This document shows positions 12,601 to 23,683 of a stretch of 64,000 nucleotides of DNA, in pieces. The notes below the pieces were generated by a model. That model was not told the origin of the DNA. It saw only the letters and a list, made by a program, of their open reading frames with translations, and searched no databases. The translations under genes and the position numbers were made by a program. The stretch comes from Brienomyrus brachyistius (taxonomy: Eukaryota > Chordata > Actinopteri > Osteoglossiformes > Mormyridae): the NCBI RefSeq assembly GCF_023856365.1, contig NC_064539.1:24059019-24123018 (forward strand). Direction: 5' to 3'. Position 1 is the first letter of the stretch. Each line of letters begins with the position of its first letter.

Positions 12601-15600
12601 GGAGGTGTGTGGGAGAGAGGGAGGGCACAAACATCTGTTAAATTGTTTCTCTAGGTTTCCGGAAAAATATGGCCTTTACAGAGTTTCGAAGGACTTCCAC
12701 GTAATAAATCTCCATTCAGCGCCAAATCATTGTAGAATTGATCACAACGTACACTAAATCCTTACTTGACTTGTGTCCCTCTCCACATGAAACCGAAGGC
12801 AATGATGTCAAGAATATTTGTCTCTCAGAGGGTTGAATTGACATGCAGGAACCACAGGTAAACAGCCAGTTTCCTCATCAGTCTGACTTCTGGGAATCAC
12901 TCTGACATATGCAAAGTGTTCCTGTTTATTGCAGGTTCATAAAGGAAATTCTCAGTCACCTGAGGCAATTGTGGATGGGGGGGATAGAGGGCGTTCATGT
13001 ATTATGTATGAACAGGCAGAGCTGCTTATATTAAGTTGTTTTAAATACCTGTAAACTGTACAAATCGATTCAAACCAGATTGTCATAAATACCTACGTTC
13101 ATTGAACAAACACAAAGAATTCAAGATGGTTATCATGTTATCACCGAGAAGAATGCAATCTCTTTGACTGAGTTTCCCAATTCTGTAATGCTTTATATAC
13201 TTCGCATAAGATAAAAAAATATATATTTAAGGCTGGCAGATTGTAAAGATAAAATATAAAGTTTCTTGCATTGGAGTCTGATAACCACTGTCATTGAAAG
13301 ACTGCTGAGGGGGCCTGGTCCTCTGCATACAGTCTGGGACTGAGCCCCACTTTATCAGGTTCTGTGGTAGGAATGCAGACAGAACTAGGGTGGGGGTACA
13401 GTAAGGCACAATCCACCCATGCGTCAGTCCATCATGACACTGATGTTTAGCAAAAATGTTTATGCCTGTTGGGAGCTACAACTCAAAATGTATGAAGTGT
13501 GACTGAATGCCTTGACCTCCTTCTTCCATTCACTTCATCCTGACCTCCTGACGACTTCTTGGTTGAACGTGTCGAGGTGACTTTATACGAGGCTGGAGCC
13601 CCGGATTGGGTGGTGGATGGCACTTTCTATTCCAGGGACAAAATCTGTCATTTCACTCTCCCAGTTAAAATTCCTACAGTTTTCATACCCAGGAGCCCAT
13701 TTCACTACAGACCTGGTCGTATTTTATGTAAACAAAGCAGCCTTTGTTAAAGCACCTAAACACTCTGTGCTCCCCCGGACTCTGGGCAATACTGTAAAAT
13801 TTCAATCAGAAGGCAGAAAACAAACATTACCCTGCATGCTGATTCCCTTCGGTCCTCGAGGGCTACGGGACATGCAGATTTCCTCCCAGTCGCTTCCTAA
13901 TTGCTTCCACAGTGGAAAAATAAATGTGTAAATGCAGCTAAATACTAAATACCACTAAATACTACAATGGTTTGCTGCAGCAAACAAAAACCATCCATCC
14001 GTTCAAAAATGGATCCAGGAGGTTCTGTTGTCTGCTGTGTTTCATTCTGGAAAAAGCTCTTCATTAATTATCCTTGACCAAATGAAAGGGAAAATTAAAC
14101 TAAACATTAAACATGTTAGGTAAAAAACAAGAGCATTATGCTCAATAAACATATATGCTCAGAAGAGAATGCGGTAACACTTAAGGCCACAGTCTTAGTA
14201 ATTAATAAACAGATTTATAAAGCATTATAAATATGGCTATAAATATTTATAAAAGGGTATAACACATAAAGCATTTAAACCCCCCCCATCCCCCCACCCC
14301 AGAAACCTAAAGCAAACTCACCTACCTGGCAGTAAATATCTGCTGTATATCCCAGACCGCTGCAATTCACCGCAACGCCTTTCCTGATCATTACACAATG
14401 CACATTTAACCTTAAGGACCATTTCACACTGCTGTGCCTGTACAGATGACCTTTCAGAACTCATGCCGCAAATCTGCAGTTTGTGTGATCAAACCATCAC
14501 TGGAAGTTTGTTGGCCCGTCCTTCAGGCAACTGCTAAGATCAAGCACTGTCCTGCTAAACAGATCCCGTTTGAGCACCACAGTAAACAAAACCTTTCTTT
14601 GATCTCTGTGTACGGCCTGCGCTCGCTTATACTCACTGGCTAGATCGAGAGAGAATACCACCCAGCTTGTCCATGACTCGGCAGTCATTCCTCGGTCCTG
14701 GGCAGAGTGCAGATGCTCTTACACATAACGGCATTCAGTCACACTTCATACATTTTGAGTTGTAACTTCCAACAGGCATAAACATTCTCGCATCAGATTA
14801 CCTGACAGAACAGTTTTTGATTCTGGATCCCGTTTACATTTTGGGTCAATATAGAATGACAAGCACAGAAAAGACGGCTACATGGAGTACAGGGTCCGAC
14901 TCCATAATCTGAAAATGGTCTTGCACCTACACTACTCGTGTAAATCCTCCTACGAAGGTGTACTCGTCTCAGTTTGGTCCTGGAAGTTTACCTGCCACAT
15001 GCCAGACAGACCATGCCATTTCATCCTGCGCCGATTCCAAACACAATTACATTTTTTCTCTCAATACCTTCACTGGCGCAATAGTTAATCCCACCCTTCG
15101 CAGACTCCGGGGGTTTATCTGCAGTCCCAGCACTTGCTCACACAGCGAGCAGCCGTGTGTGAGGGAAGGTCCAGCAAGACAGGCCCATTTATCAGCCAGT
15201 GTCTAACATGAAAGGGACCGACCTTCACCCCAAGATTGGGGAGACAGTCGAGGCAGTGACTAAACACGTCCATCCAGATTCCTAACTCTCCCCCTTCCCT
15301 GATCATATGTTTGATGCTGGATGTATTGCAACAGTTTCTTTGACTGGACAAACTTAGTTTTAAGCCCCGAAACCTGAAACTCTCAGCCAGTGGCTGCTGG
15401 TTGTTCTCCAAAGTGCGAGGCGACCACCTCACTATTTACCTCAAAGGAAGAAACGGGTGTCAAACCTCAGCGACGTTTCTCCTCTTCCCCTGACTGCATC
15501 AACATGCAAATCAAAAACTCTCTCCAAGGAATGAGAAATTCTTCCTCTTCATCCTGCCACCAGTCAGTCCACGACTTCTTTGTTGCTCACCCCTGCATTA

Positions 15601-17015
15601 TACCATTTTCCACCCCCGTGGTGATGAGGGGAGAGATCCACCTGTGGTGAGCCTTCACAGCAGCTACAGCTGGCAGAGTAAACATCACATGTCTGCGTCC
15701 CTGACTGAGCGGAGGACAGTGCTCAGCGTGATGGGCTGCTGGTTCTCTCTGGTAGACCATAGCCACTCGCCGCTGCCAATCATCGAAGTAGGACACTGGC
15801 TGTCCTGTTGGGGATGTAGTGGGAACTCCTGAAGTTCTTTCCTGCCTTCACAAACTTTGAAGGAGACTTTCAAAGCTCCTCTCAGTGACACAGAGGCTCG
15901 ATCACTCACCTCTGATCACCAAGTGACGTTGGGACAGGAATCTACTGCTTGGTATTGATTCGGTCAAACTGTGGGTTCCTTTGTCACAGTTCTCTCACAC
16001 CGCTTGGGATCTTCTGATTATATCATCTCCTGAACATGTTTTGAAAGCAGAATTTAAATCACATCCCATCTTCTTTGACTAAATGTCTCTGTGTTGTCAC
16101 ATTATTTCCTTGGATTCCAATGGAGTTCAATCCATTACAAAGACTATGGTAGTCCCATCTTTTCTCTTCCACACATCTTTGAGTAAACACATCTCTCTAT
16201 GTGAATACAATCTGAATACATTTGAATACAGGGGTGAATCCATTTACAAGAGAACATTCACTCAGACCCACCCCGATCTTACTGTGGTCATTCTTCATCT
16301 GATACCAGTTCATGCTCATCTCCTGCACATTTTGACAGAGAAATTGCCATCACTTCTAATGGGTTCTTCTTGTCGAGAAGTGATAAATACATTGAAAACT
16401 CACTCAGCAGTGAGAGGTTTGTAACTTCTCAGTAATGAATTTGTTGGTGTCATTCAATAACGAACCAGTACCATCCAGCTGATTGAAAAGAGGCTGTGCT
16501 GAAAGATTAGCTTCTACTGCCATCCTGTACTTCCTGAAAGGGTGGTGTGGTCATTCCACAAGGTGGCTATTGAGTTGCTTAATGAAAACTCTCTTATAGG
16601 AAGATGAAGGATGCAAGACAAGACCCCAACTCATGTCAAGCTCGGACCCATGTCAAGGGGAAACATCCATCTAGCATACTTAAAATTCTATCTCTATCGA
16701 TTCCTGAAAGGCTAGTGGCCCACAAGAAGTTCTGGGAGAGTTGATAACAGGCCCCGAAAGTCAAGAGGGCTTCACATAAACCCACTGAGTTCCCCAAAGT
16801 CCAGAAAAACCTGAATTAGGCGGGTCTGCTTTTGCTCTGATGGGAAAACAGTGGCCCATCTTTGGTGAGCGGGAGCTGGTGCCTTGTGACAGACTGACAG
16901 TTTGTTGAGTTCCTCACCTTATTCTTTTAATAGCGCATTAACATGTCAAATGAACGTGGCGCGCACCACTTAGACAGGACATGAGATTTAAATAAACGCA
17001 TTCCAGTCTTGTCGG
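9631..17015. other. long non-coding stretch, no gene recognised
   Basis: No recognisable exon. GGTACTT-rich segments at about 10690-10790 and 11455-11520 look like pieces of an old DNA-transposon-derived repeat. An AT-rich segment at about 14176-14290 that starts gcggtaacactt looks like another dispersed repeat. Overlapping minus-strand frames at about 15115-15910 look fairly protein-like but match no family I know. The remainder is featureless. Confidence 0.45.
10685..10790. repeat. GGTACTT-rich dispersed repeat fragment
   Basis: The segment begins agggcgtgtttccacca and carries repeated AGTACTT/GGTACTT words in both orientations. A similar word cluster recurs at 11455-11520. Together they may be the two ends of one decayed TIR element of about 0.85 kb. 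The superfamily is not established. Confidence 0.35.
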
Positions 17016-17332
17016 TGTCACGACCGCTACAGGGCAGCACTGCGATCGTGCGGGTCGGCGGGTCAGGAACAGGCAAGGCACGGCGAAATCAGGGAAAACT
17101 GGGGGTTTATTGAAGACTTGGGAGTAGGAGACACTTAACCACACCATAAACAAACCTAACCACAGCTAACCACAATTAACTACAATGACGGACAAGGGAG
17201 ACAAGCAAGACTAGGACTTAAATAAGACAAGACTGAGAAAAGTAATCGGACACAGCGGGAGACGATCAGGGAGGCACACGTGGGTAATCAGGGGCGTGGC
17301 ACACACGAGGAACGGACGAGCCGGACATCACA
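17016..17332 (-). mobile_element. Solo LTR of the same family as the 23.5-25.4 kb element
   Basis: The 317-bp sequence begins TGTCACGACCGC and ends GGACATCACA on the plus strand. Read on the minus strand it therefore has the TG...CA ends of an LTR. It is flanked on both sides by GTCGG (17011-17015 and 17333-17337), a perfect 5-bp target duplication. On the minus strand it carries an AATAAA (plus-strand tttatt near 17107) and a TATTTAAG TATA-like motif (near 17219). It matches the full-length LTR at 25134-25441 along its length. A solo LTR with an intact target duplication is the expected product of LTR-LTR recombination. Confidence 0.9.
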
Positions 17333-17344
17333 GTCGGCCCACTG

Positions 17345-17541
17345 CAGTGTCAGAACAAAAAAAGTAGCATTTGTACCTTTAAGGGTACAATTACTCGTCA
17401 CTGGGGCTGTATCCTGAACGGTCTACCAAGTGAACCCTAGATGGAGGTAAATGTACCTTTTAAGGTATATAAACCATTGGGGGTACATTAATGATGTTTG
17501 TACCTTGGGGTACAAAACTGTACCCTTTTTTCTGACAGTGA
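17345..17541. mobile_element. Small TIR element (MITE) with GGTACA-rich arms
   Basis: The left end is CAGTGTCAGAAC and the right end TTCTGACAGTG, which are inverted copies. Subterminal regions carry repeated TTTGTACC/GGTACAA words facing each other. No coding capacity. It sits 12 bases after the solo LTR. The overall look is that of a non-autonomous DNA transposon common in fish genomes. Confidence 0.75.
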
Positions 17542-19327
17542 GGGTGGGGGGGAGCATCCGGGTGTCTCTGATATTCACTACATTATTTCTTTCTTGAATT
17601 TAAGCTAAATTGAGACATGGGTTTATCCAAAAAGGGGGCTGGGGGGGTTGGGAAGGGTACAGAAATAATTCTCAGCAGAAACTCTCTCAACATCCAGATT
17701 AAAGAACGTTCTTCCCGTCAAGATGGTATTAAGCGGTGTTTTACACACTTTAAAGTTTTACAGCTGCGTATTTTAGCAGGTCAAAATCGATTCAAGGTTG
17801 CAAAACAGCTCCAAGCCTGTTACTGCCCCGCACACCCCGAACACAAATCCATCCTCATCTTTGTGCCAAATATCTACACAAACCTAATTCCCTTGCATCT
17901 GTACCACAGAATTTCCTCTGTGTATGTCTGGCCTTTGATACACAGACCCTGCCGCAGGTTAAATAGACTCTGCTGGAGTTTAAGTGTGACTGAATAAACC
18001 GAGACCCCTTTTTGAGGAAGCGTGTGAGCACCCCGCACCCGCCACTTCGCACGCTTGCATTGTGTCCACTGTGAGACACTGCGCACTGCCTTCGGAGCAG
18101 ATGTGAAAATGTTTAGTGTTACCGCTGGGGAAGTTTAATTGTAACTGACATTTGATTAGCCTGTTGGCTGACCTGCTAAGTTGGTTTTGTGTTAGGTTCA
18201 AAGCCTTCTTTTTTTATCTGCGCGGGGGGAGTTTAGAGGGGGGTGGGGGCTCTCTCATTATTCAAGCCTTTTAAATTATTCATCGTGTTTATCTGGATTC
18301 CTCTTCTTTGAGGAGAAACCCTCTGTGAAATTACTTCACGCTGCTTAATTGTGTAGCACGTGTACTTGTCCTGTAGTATAGAGCTCTCGTTTAATGAATG
18401 AGAATCCTGGTGATCAGATCTTTACTGCAACGAGACGCCGAGCCCCCTGGAGGAACTGATGATCCGAACCTTTAAGTGTGTGATGTGCCTCTCGTGAGCT
18501 TGGCTCGCTTGCATGTCGTCTCTAAGGCAAGTATTTCTGATGTCTACTGTGTACTGGCTCACTGTCCACCTTGCAAATAATCATACAAGATGTAAAACGT
18601 GCATAAATAATTGCTGCATCGTTCTTTGTCAGTCTCAAGGAGACTGCGGAGGAAATTTGTGAAGCCATCGAAATTAACACAACCTGCTTACATCACTGTT
18701 TTGGGCCTACGGGCCTTGAGCGTAGTGCCAAAAAAAATGTCTCTCCCAGTAGTGTCATCTTCTGCTATCTTGTACCCTGAGAAGCAGTGGGTCACTTTCC
18801 TACTCAGTTTTCATTGGCCTTTCCCGAGAGTCTGAGGGGATCGCCTTATTGGGTCAGGTGGTACGCCAGGACTAGGCCGACGGGATAGTTCTGTCTAAGA
18901 GAAAGCTCTTAGAGGTGATGTAATCCACTATGCTTAAGCCCTATATCTGGCACAAGCAAATTGTTTACCTTTGCTGACAACGCTCACTGCCTCAGCTTTG
19001 GGGGCTGTGTGTGTGGCGGCTGTTCGAATGTGGGAGCTACGCTTGTTCTTAAGCTCTAGTAATTGTTAATCCAATTATTCTAATTAAATATTCTCTTTAT
19101 ATATGAAGCAAGTTCAACAAAGCGTTCACATTTTTGAAGAGATTGTCTATAGAAGGAAGCCCATTTGAGTAGTAAGGGGAATTATGTCTGTTCCTATTGC
19201 GGAACACGGCATAGATTTGATGTGGCATGCATGCAGTATTCTGGCAAAAACTGCATCAAGAGGAAATGGTACAAATGACCGTTTGGTCAGATCGCTGCCA
19301 GCATCACACATCTGTCGGCCAGTCTAG
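17542..19327. other. non-coding stretch, no gene recognised
   Basis: No exon recognised. The AT-rich segment at about 18240-18375 is repeat-free and contains several TTATTCA/TTAATTG words, so it could be a conserved non-coding element. Otherwise nothing stands out. Confidence 0.45.
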
Positions 19328-20032
19328 GGTGGAGCATTTCCGCTCAGTTCCAGGGGAATCAGATTGTTCAGCAGATTAATGGGTTTTCTGTCAGATCTGG
19401 ATGATCAGCCCTACACCCCACTGCCCCCACTGTTACCCTTCCAGTTCAGGATATCCCTCAATGTGTTGGTGTCAGCTAACCTCTGCAATAGCTCCCGGTC
19501 CTTACAGTTCAGCCAGGTGGCTAAGCCCCCACCGCCTAACCATGGGAATTTCCTCAGTTCCAATGGTGGCCCTGACAAGATTTCTGCGTAGCAGAATAAG
19601 TTTAATATCTCAGTACACGACGTGGGGCGTTTCGGAGGGTGTCAGGATGCATTAACATCGGTTGAGGCGGTCAAGGGGCCGGACTGCATGGAGAAAGTGC
19701 TGCCGGTTCACTTGGCAGTCGTCGAGTCCTCCGGAAAGTCACCAAGCACGTCAGAGAGAGTGGACGTGCGAAGGGGCGGCGAAGAGAATTATGTGACGTC
19801 GCTGTGGAAGGAAGGGACGGGGATTTTATCAGGGGAAAAGGGGGGGGGGGCGGCCTGCTCAATAAAGTCGGTGCATAAGAGTGTAAAGACAAGACGTCTG
19901 TTTGAAGGTCAACACATAAGATATGGTCAGGGAAAGAAAACTACCTGTAGGCGTAGGGTGGGCTGGCATCGGACTTCAGGGGTTGGGGGCATGAAACACA
20001 GAAGCTGTATTTCATCAATAAGGCACAGGTAA
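19328..20032 (+). pseudogene. unassigned coding-like frame with one in-frame stop
   Basis: One plus-strand frame stays open for about 234 codons from 19328 to 20032, interrupted only by a TAG at 19589-19591. The part before the stop is leucine/proline-rich (PYTPLPPLLPFQ). The part after it is mixed and basic, with many Ser, Gly, Lys and Arg (for example SSGKSPSTSERVDVRR). I recognise no domain. It could be a decayed mobile-element frame or a chance open stretch in moderately GC-rich DNA. A gene is not established. Confidence 0.2.
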
Positions 20033-21140
20033 GGTGAGAGATCAGACTCGGCACACGACTTTTCCCTCATTTAAAAGCATATAAACTTGGCTTAATGAAA
20101 ACACTAAGAACTGAATAATATTCTGCGTCTACAGGCACCCTAAATCCCTAAATGTTGGAAGGGATTTTACACACGTATTTCACACACGTTACTGGATCAC
20201 CTAATATCATTCTGGGGTATCCAGGGCCAGTAAGACAATGAGAAGGATAAAAAATTGAACAGATGATTATGTGAGCAAATAGTTCTTATGGCCTGCCAGC
20301 TGTTCCTGACGATTCATTTAAAAAAATAATAACTAATCAGCCTTGGCTGCACTCATGGGGGGACGTACATAATGACTGCTCACACGCTGCTCACTTTTTG
20401 GCTGGGATGCAGTTTAATTACTTCACACGCTAATCTCCATGTTGTGGATAGTAGTAAGAAAAGGTGAGACCAGAGAGGAAAATGTGATGTGAAAAATAAT
20501 GTCCTTCTGCCATTGGAAGTGGTGGGGGGGGCATACTCTGTGGCATGTTTCCCGGAACCCCTCCCAACCGCCTTACGGGCACAGCTGGTCTGTGTAGCCT
20601 GTCCAAATGCCGCTGGACGACGGCCAGGATAGCGTCTGCGTTCGCCATTCCTCCACTGGCCGGATCACCTGTGTGTCTGTCTAGGGGGGAGTCTATCCTG
20701 AAGATTACTGTCTAACATTCCACACTTTAAAGGAAATAATGCATGCCTCATATAAACAGAAGCCTCACTAGCATCACTGGCCCAGATTTTCCCTCTCCGC
20801 CGTGCCTCTATCTGAGTTAAGTGCGTATCCCTGCATTAGAATCAGCCGGGGCGATAATGAGACCCGCATGGGGGCCTAACTCAAAGGCGGCTTCACCTTC
20901 CACCCATCCGACAGCCGTCACAGCCTGGCAAGGTCACGCTGCTCCCCGAGAAGCCAGACCTTTTGGGCTTTCAGCTAGCCAGCTGTCACTCCAAAGACTC
21001 CCCCCCCACCACCCCCACCTTCCCTGCGGAGGACAGGAAACAGGGAAAATGGCCTCGCTCTGAATAATTTGATGGGACTGGTGTAGTCAGCTGTTGCATG
21101 TGTTTTTCTTCTGACATCTTCAGTCACCTTACAGTTCCTC
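20033..21140. other. non-coding stretch, no gene recognised
   Basis: No recognisable exon. Short minus-strand frames near 20430-20650 and a C-rich segment near 21001 were examined and not assigned. Confidence 0.5.
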
Positions 21141-21416
21141 CAAGTTTGGTCTGTAAACTCAACCCCACCTGTGTAAACTGTCTGTGAGTTTGGCCTGTAA
21201 ACTCAACCCTACCTGTGTAAACTGCCTGTGAGTTTGGCCTGTAAACTCCACTCCACCTGTGTACACTGTCTGTGAGTTTGGCCTGTAGACTCGACCCCAC
21301 CTGTGTAAACTGTCTGTGAGCTTCACCTGTAGACTCAACCCCACCTGTGCACACTGTCTGTGAACTTGGCCTGTAAACTCCATCCCTCCTGTGTTCACTG
21401 CCTGTGAGTTTGCCCT
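21141..21416. repeat. 44-bp minisatellite, about 6 copies
   Basis: The unit begins acctgtgtaaactg and continues tctgtgagtttggcctgta. Starts at 21167, 21211, 21255, 21299, 21343 and 21387 are exactly 44 bases apart, and a partial unit precedes them. Because 44 is not a multiple of 3, the two overlapping minus-strand open frames are by-products of the repeat. Confidence 0.95.
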
Positions 21417-23149
21417 CCTGAGTTTGGTATCTGTGGGTTTCTCATATAAGATATGCAGACTGATATATCCATGAGCAGCACATGAAAATTAACACTGAAG
21501 TACCTGTGAGATGCATCTTCCCACAAGAGGAAAACTGTAGTGCCGAAGCTAGTATTTTGTGGTATACAGTAGAAGAATCTGGAGCATTTATCTAAGAATC
21601 GAGTTATTTCAAAGTATAAATTTCAGCCCTTCATATGGTGAAGGCTTTAAAAATTCTACTGTGCGCATTGAAACATCCACTTTCTTATGTGGTCGGCACT
21701 GAAGTCTAGCGTATTTGACGTTTATCTCTTTTGGCAGTTGGAGGGTGGGGGCTTGTCAAACTCACAGGAATAAATACCTCTATCTGATTTAGTATCTTAT
21801 CCAACCTGGCAGGAAATCAGCTCAAATCAAAAAGGAAGGCATGGCCGGTTGCGTGGTCCTGGCCTCGCTGATGCCTCTTGGAGTCCTGTGAGACACCATT
21901 TCTCAAACTCGTACGCTAAGCACATGGTAAGATGCGACTAGTGCCGCTGGCAAGGCACATCATCAGCCACCTATCGATGCGTTCAGGTGATAATCGAGAA
22001 AAACACTGCCGTCATTGCAGTGATCTTAACCGATTTCTCGAGGTTCTTGAAACGCAACCTACAGAAAGGCTTTTCCCGTCATGGCCCTTAGGTGTAGTTT
22101 GGGGGAGGAGGGATATGAAAAGCTGCCCTTCCTCGCGAGCGATACCCCCTGTAACACAGCGTCACACGAGGAGAGCTCTCTTCCTTTCGGGGCTATAAGC
22201 AAGCCGGATTCTTGAAACATGTTTTAACAGCTGGTTTGCGGTGAATATCTGGAGAAGGACATTCATGGGTGAAGACGGAAGGTGTACAAAGGCTCAGAGG
22301 TTGTCATCCTTGGTTAACTTTATCTTCCCCTTTCACAGATTATGCGCTGATTTAAAGGGGTAGGGGGAGACCCTGGATGGGATGATGCTTAATTCCTTTG
22401 ATGCCAAAAGTATTTCACAATCCTGCTTATAAAATTCTACATAAATAATCTGAAACAGCATTAAAGATCCCCCCACCAAAAAGTTACTACATCTTGCTGA
22501 CAGCAACCTCTCATTGCGGGTGGCCAGTACCGTGCCTTTTCCCTTTCAGAGCCCAGAGACACCCCCCCCCCCACCCCCATCGCTGGCTTCCGCTGACAGA
22601 CCCCAGCTGCACTGTTTCTAACCTGCTCTGCTCTGAATTAGTTTGCCGTTGCCTTCGATCGATTCACTGGATTGTTCGCGCCAGCTTGTGAGCGAACACC
22701 AGCCAGACACGTACAGTTATGTTGGCAGAGGAGCGTCCAGTGGGCAGGGGCAAGAGGGGGCTATAAATCACCTTGGGGGCACACGGCCACCAGGGAAGTG
22801 GGTTTAGGCGTTCAGGAGGGTAAAGAGAGATGGAGGATTCAGATGCTTGGCAATGGTCAGTGGAGAGGGTGTTTCTACAGTGGCACAGCATTCACTGAAG
22901 ATTTGCTGGCTGTTAAACCATCCCGTTCTTCAGTAGGTACTTCAGTAGGTAAAATTAGGCATAATTCTAAATAATTCTACTGTAATGTCAAGGAGGAGAA
23001 TTTCTCCAGGTACATCTGAAAATTTCCAGCCATGAGGGACGCCTGCGTGTATCTCCAGTGAGGGGCATCCTGCCTGTCGCCTAATAAACCCCCACCCTCA
23101 CAGACAAAGCAGGGAGATCGCTATGGTTTCGGGGCTCTTCTCGGATTCA
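21417..23149. other. non-coding stretch, no gene recognised
   Basis: No exon recognised. There is a C-rich run at about 22561-22578. Small frames on both strands near 22494-22974 show no family resemblance. Confidence 0.5.
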
Positions 23150-23488
23150 CTGTGCTTTAATTGAAGTTATTTTGTATGTTTCTAGTGACCATGCTGAGCA
23201 TTATCCCATCACATTTAAATATCCAAAAAAATGATTATTAAGCAAGCAATAATGCATGACATTATAAACTGTAAAATCTGCAGAATAATAGATTGTAATG
23301 AATTCCTTTTAATGAAAAGGGCTTTTAATGCAAAAACATTGACTGTGTCAAAGGACTTTAAGATTATTACAGCTACCAATTAGATGGTGCAATTGCCTGA
23401 AAATTTGATAAACAATTTAATTTGTTTATTAATTGCTGGGCTGATTGGAGATGTAGAGACTAGAGAAAAGAAAAAAAAACACATCAAT
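23150..23488. promoter_or_regulatory. candidate conserved non-coding element (AT-rich, repeat-free)
   Basis: This block is AT-rich without being a simple repeat. It has many homeodomain-like TAAT/ATTA words, CAATTAGATGGTGCAATTGC-like near-palindromes and ttgtttattaattgc at its end. That composition is typical of vertebrate developmental enhancers, but conservation cannot be tested here. An LTR element has landed at its 3' edge (TSD at 23484-23488). Confidence 0.25.
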
Positions 23489-23669
23489 TGTCACGACCGC
23501 GACAGGCAGCAGTGTGATCGTGCGGGTCGGCAGGTCAGGAACAGGCAAGGCACTTAAATAAGACAAGACTGAGTAAAGTAATCGGACACAGCTGGAGACG
23601 ATCAGGGAGGCACACGTGGGTAATCAGGAGGCGTGGCACACACGAGGAGCGGACGAGCCGGGCATCACA
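23489..23669 (-). repeat. 3' LTR, internally deleted
   Basis: It matches the ends of the 5' LTR but is 181 bp instead of 308 bp. About 127 bases are missing at one point after caaggcac (near 23551). The lost part includes the AATAAA-containing segment present in the 5' LTR and in the solo LTR. The deletion probably happened after insertion. Confidence 0.85.
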
Positions 23670-23683
23670 GAACCCCCCCCTAA
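23670..23683 (-). promoter_or_regulatory. polypurine tract
   Basis: On the minus strand the sequence TTTAGGGGGGGGTTC runs straight into the 3' LTR start TGTGATG. It is the expected primer site for second-strand synthesis. The TAG stop of the internal frame lies inside it. Confidence 0.75.

Noticed and set aside
15115..15910. Minus-strand frames that look protein-like
   Set aside because: Different overlapping frames look equally plausible, none shows a known domain, and stops separate them.
20536..20665. Possible minus-strand exon with CAG/GTAAGG-like edges
   Set aside because: The upstream pyrimidine tract is poor, reading frame choice is ambiguous and the peptide matches no family I know.
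21124..21398. Two overlapping minus-strand frames with repeated 'FTGQTHRQFTQVG'-like text
   Set aside because: Produced by the 44-bp minisatellite, whose period is not a multiple of 3. No gene structure.
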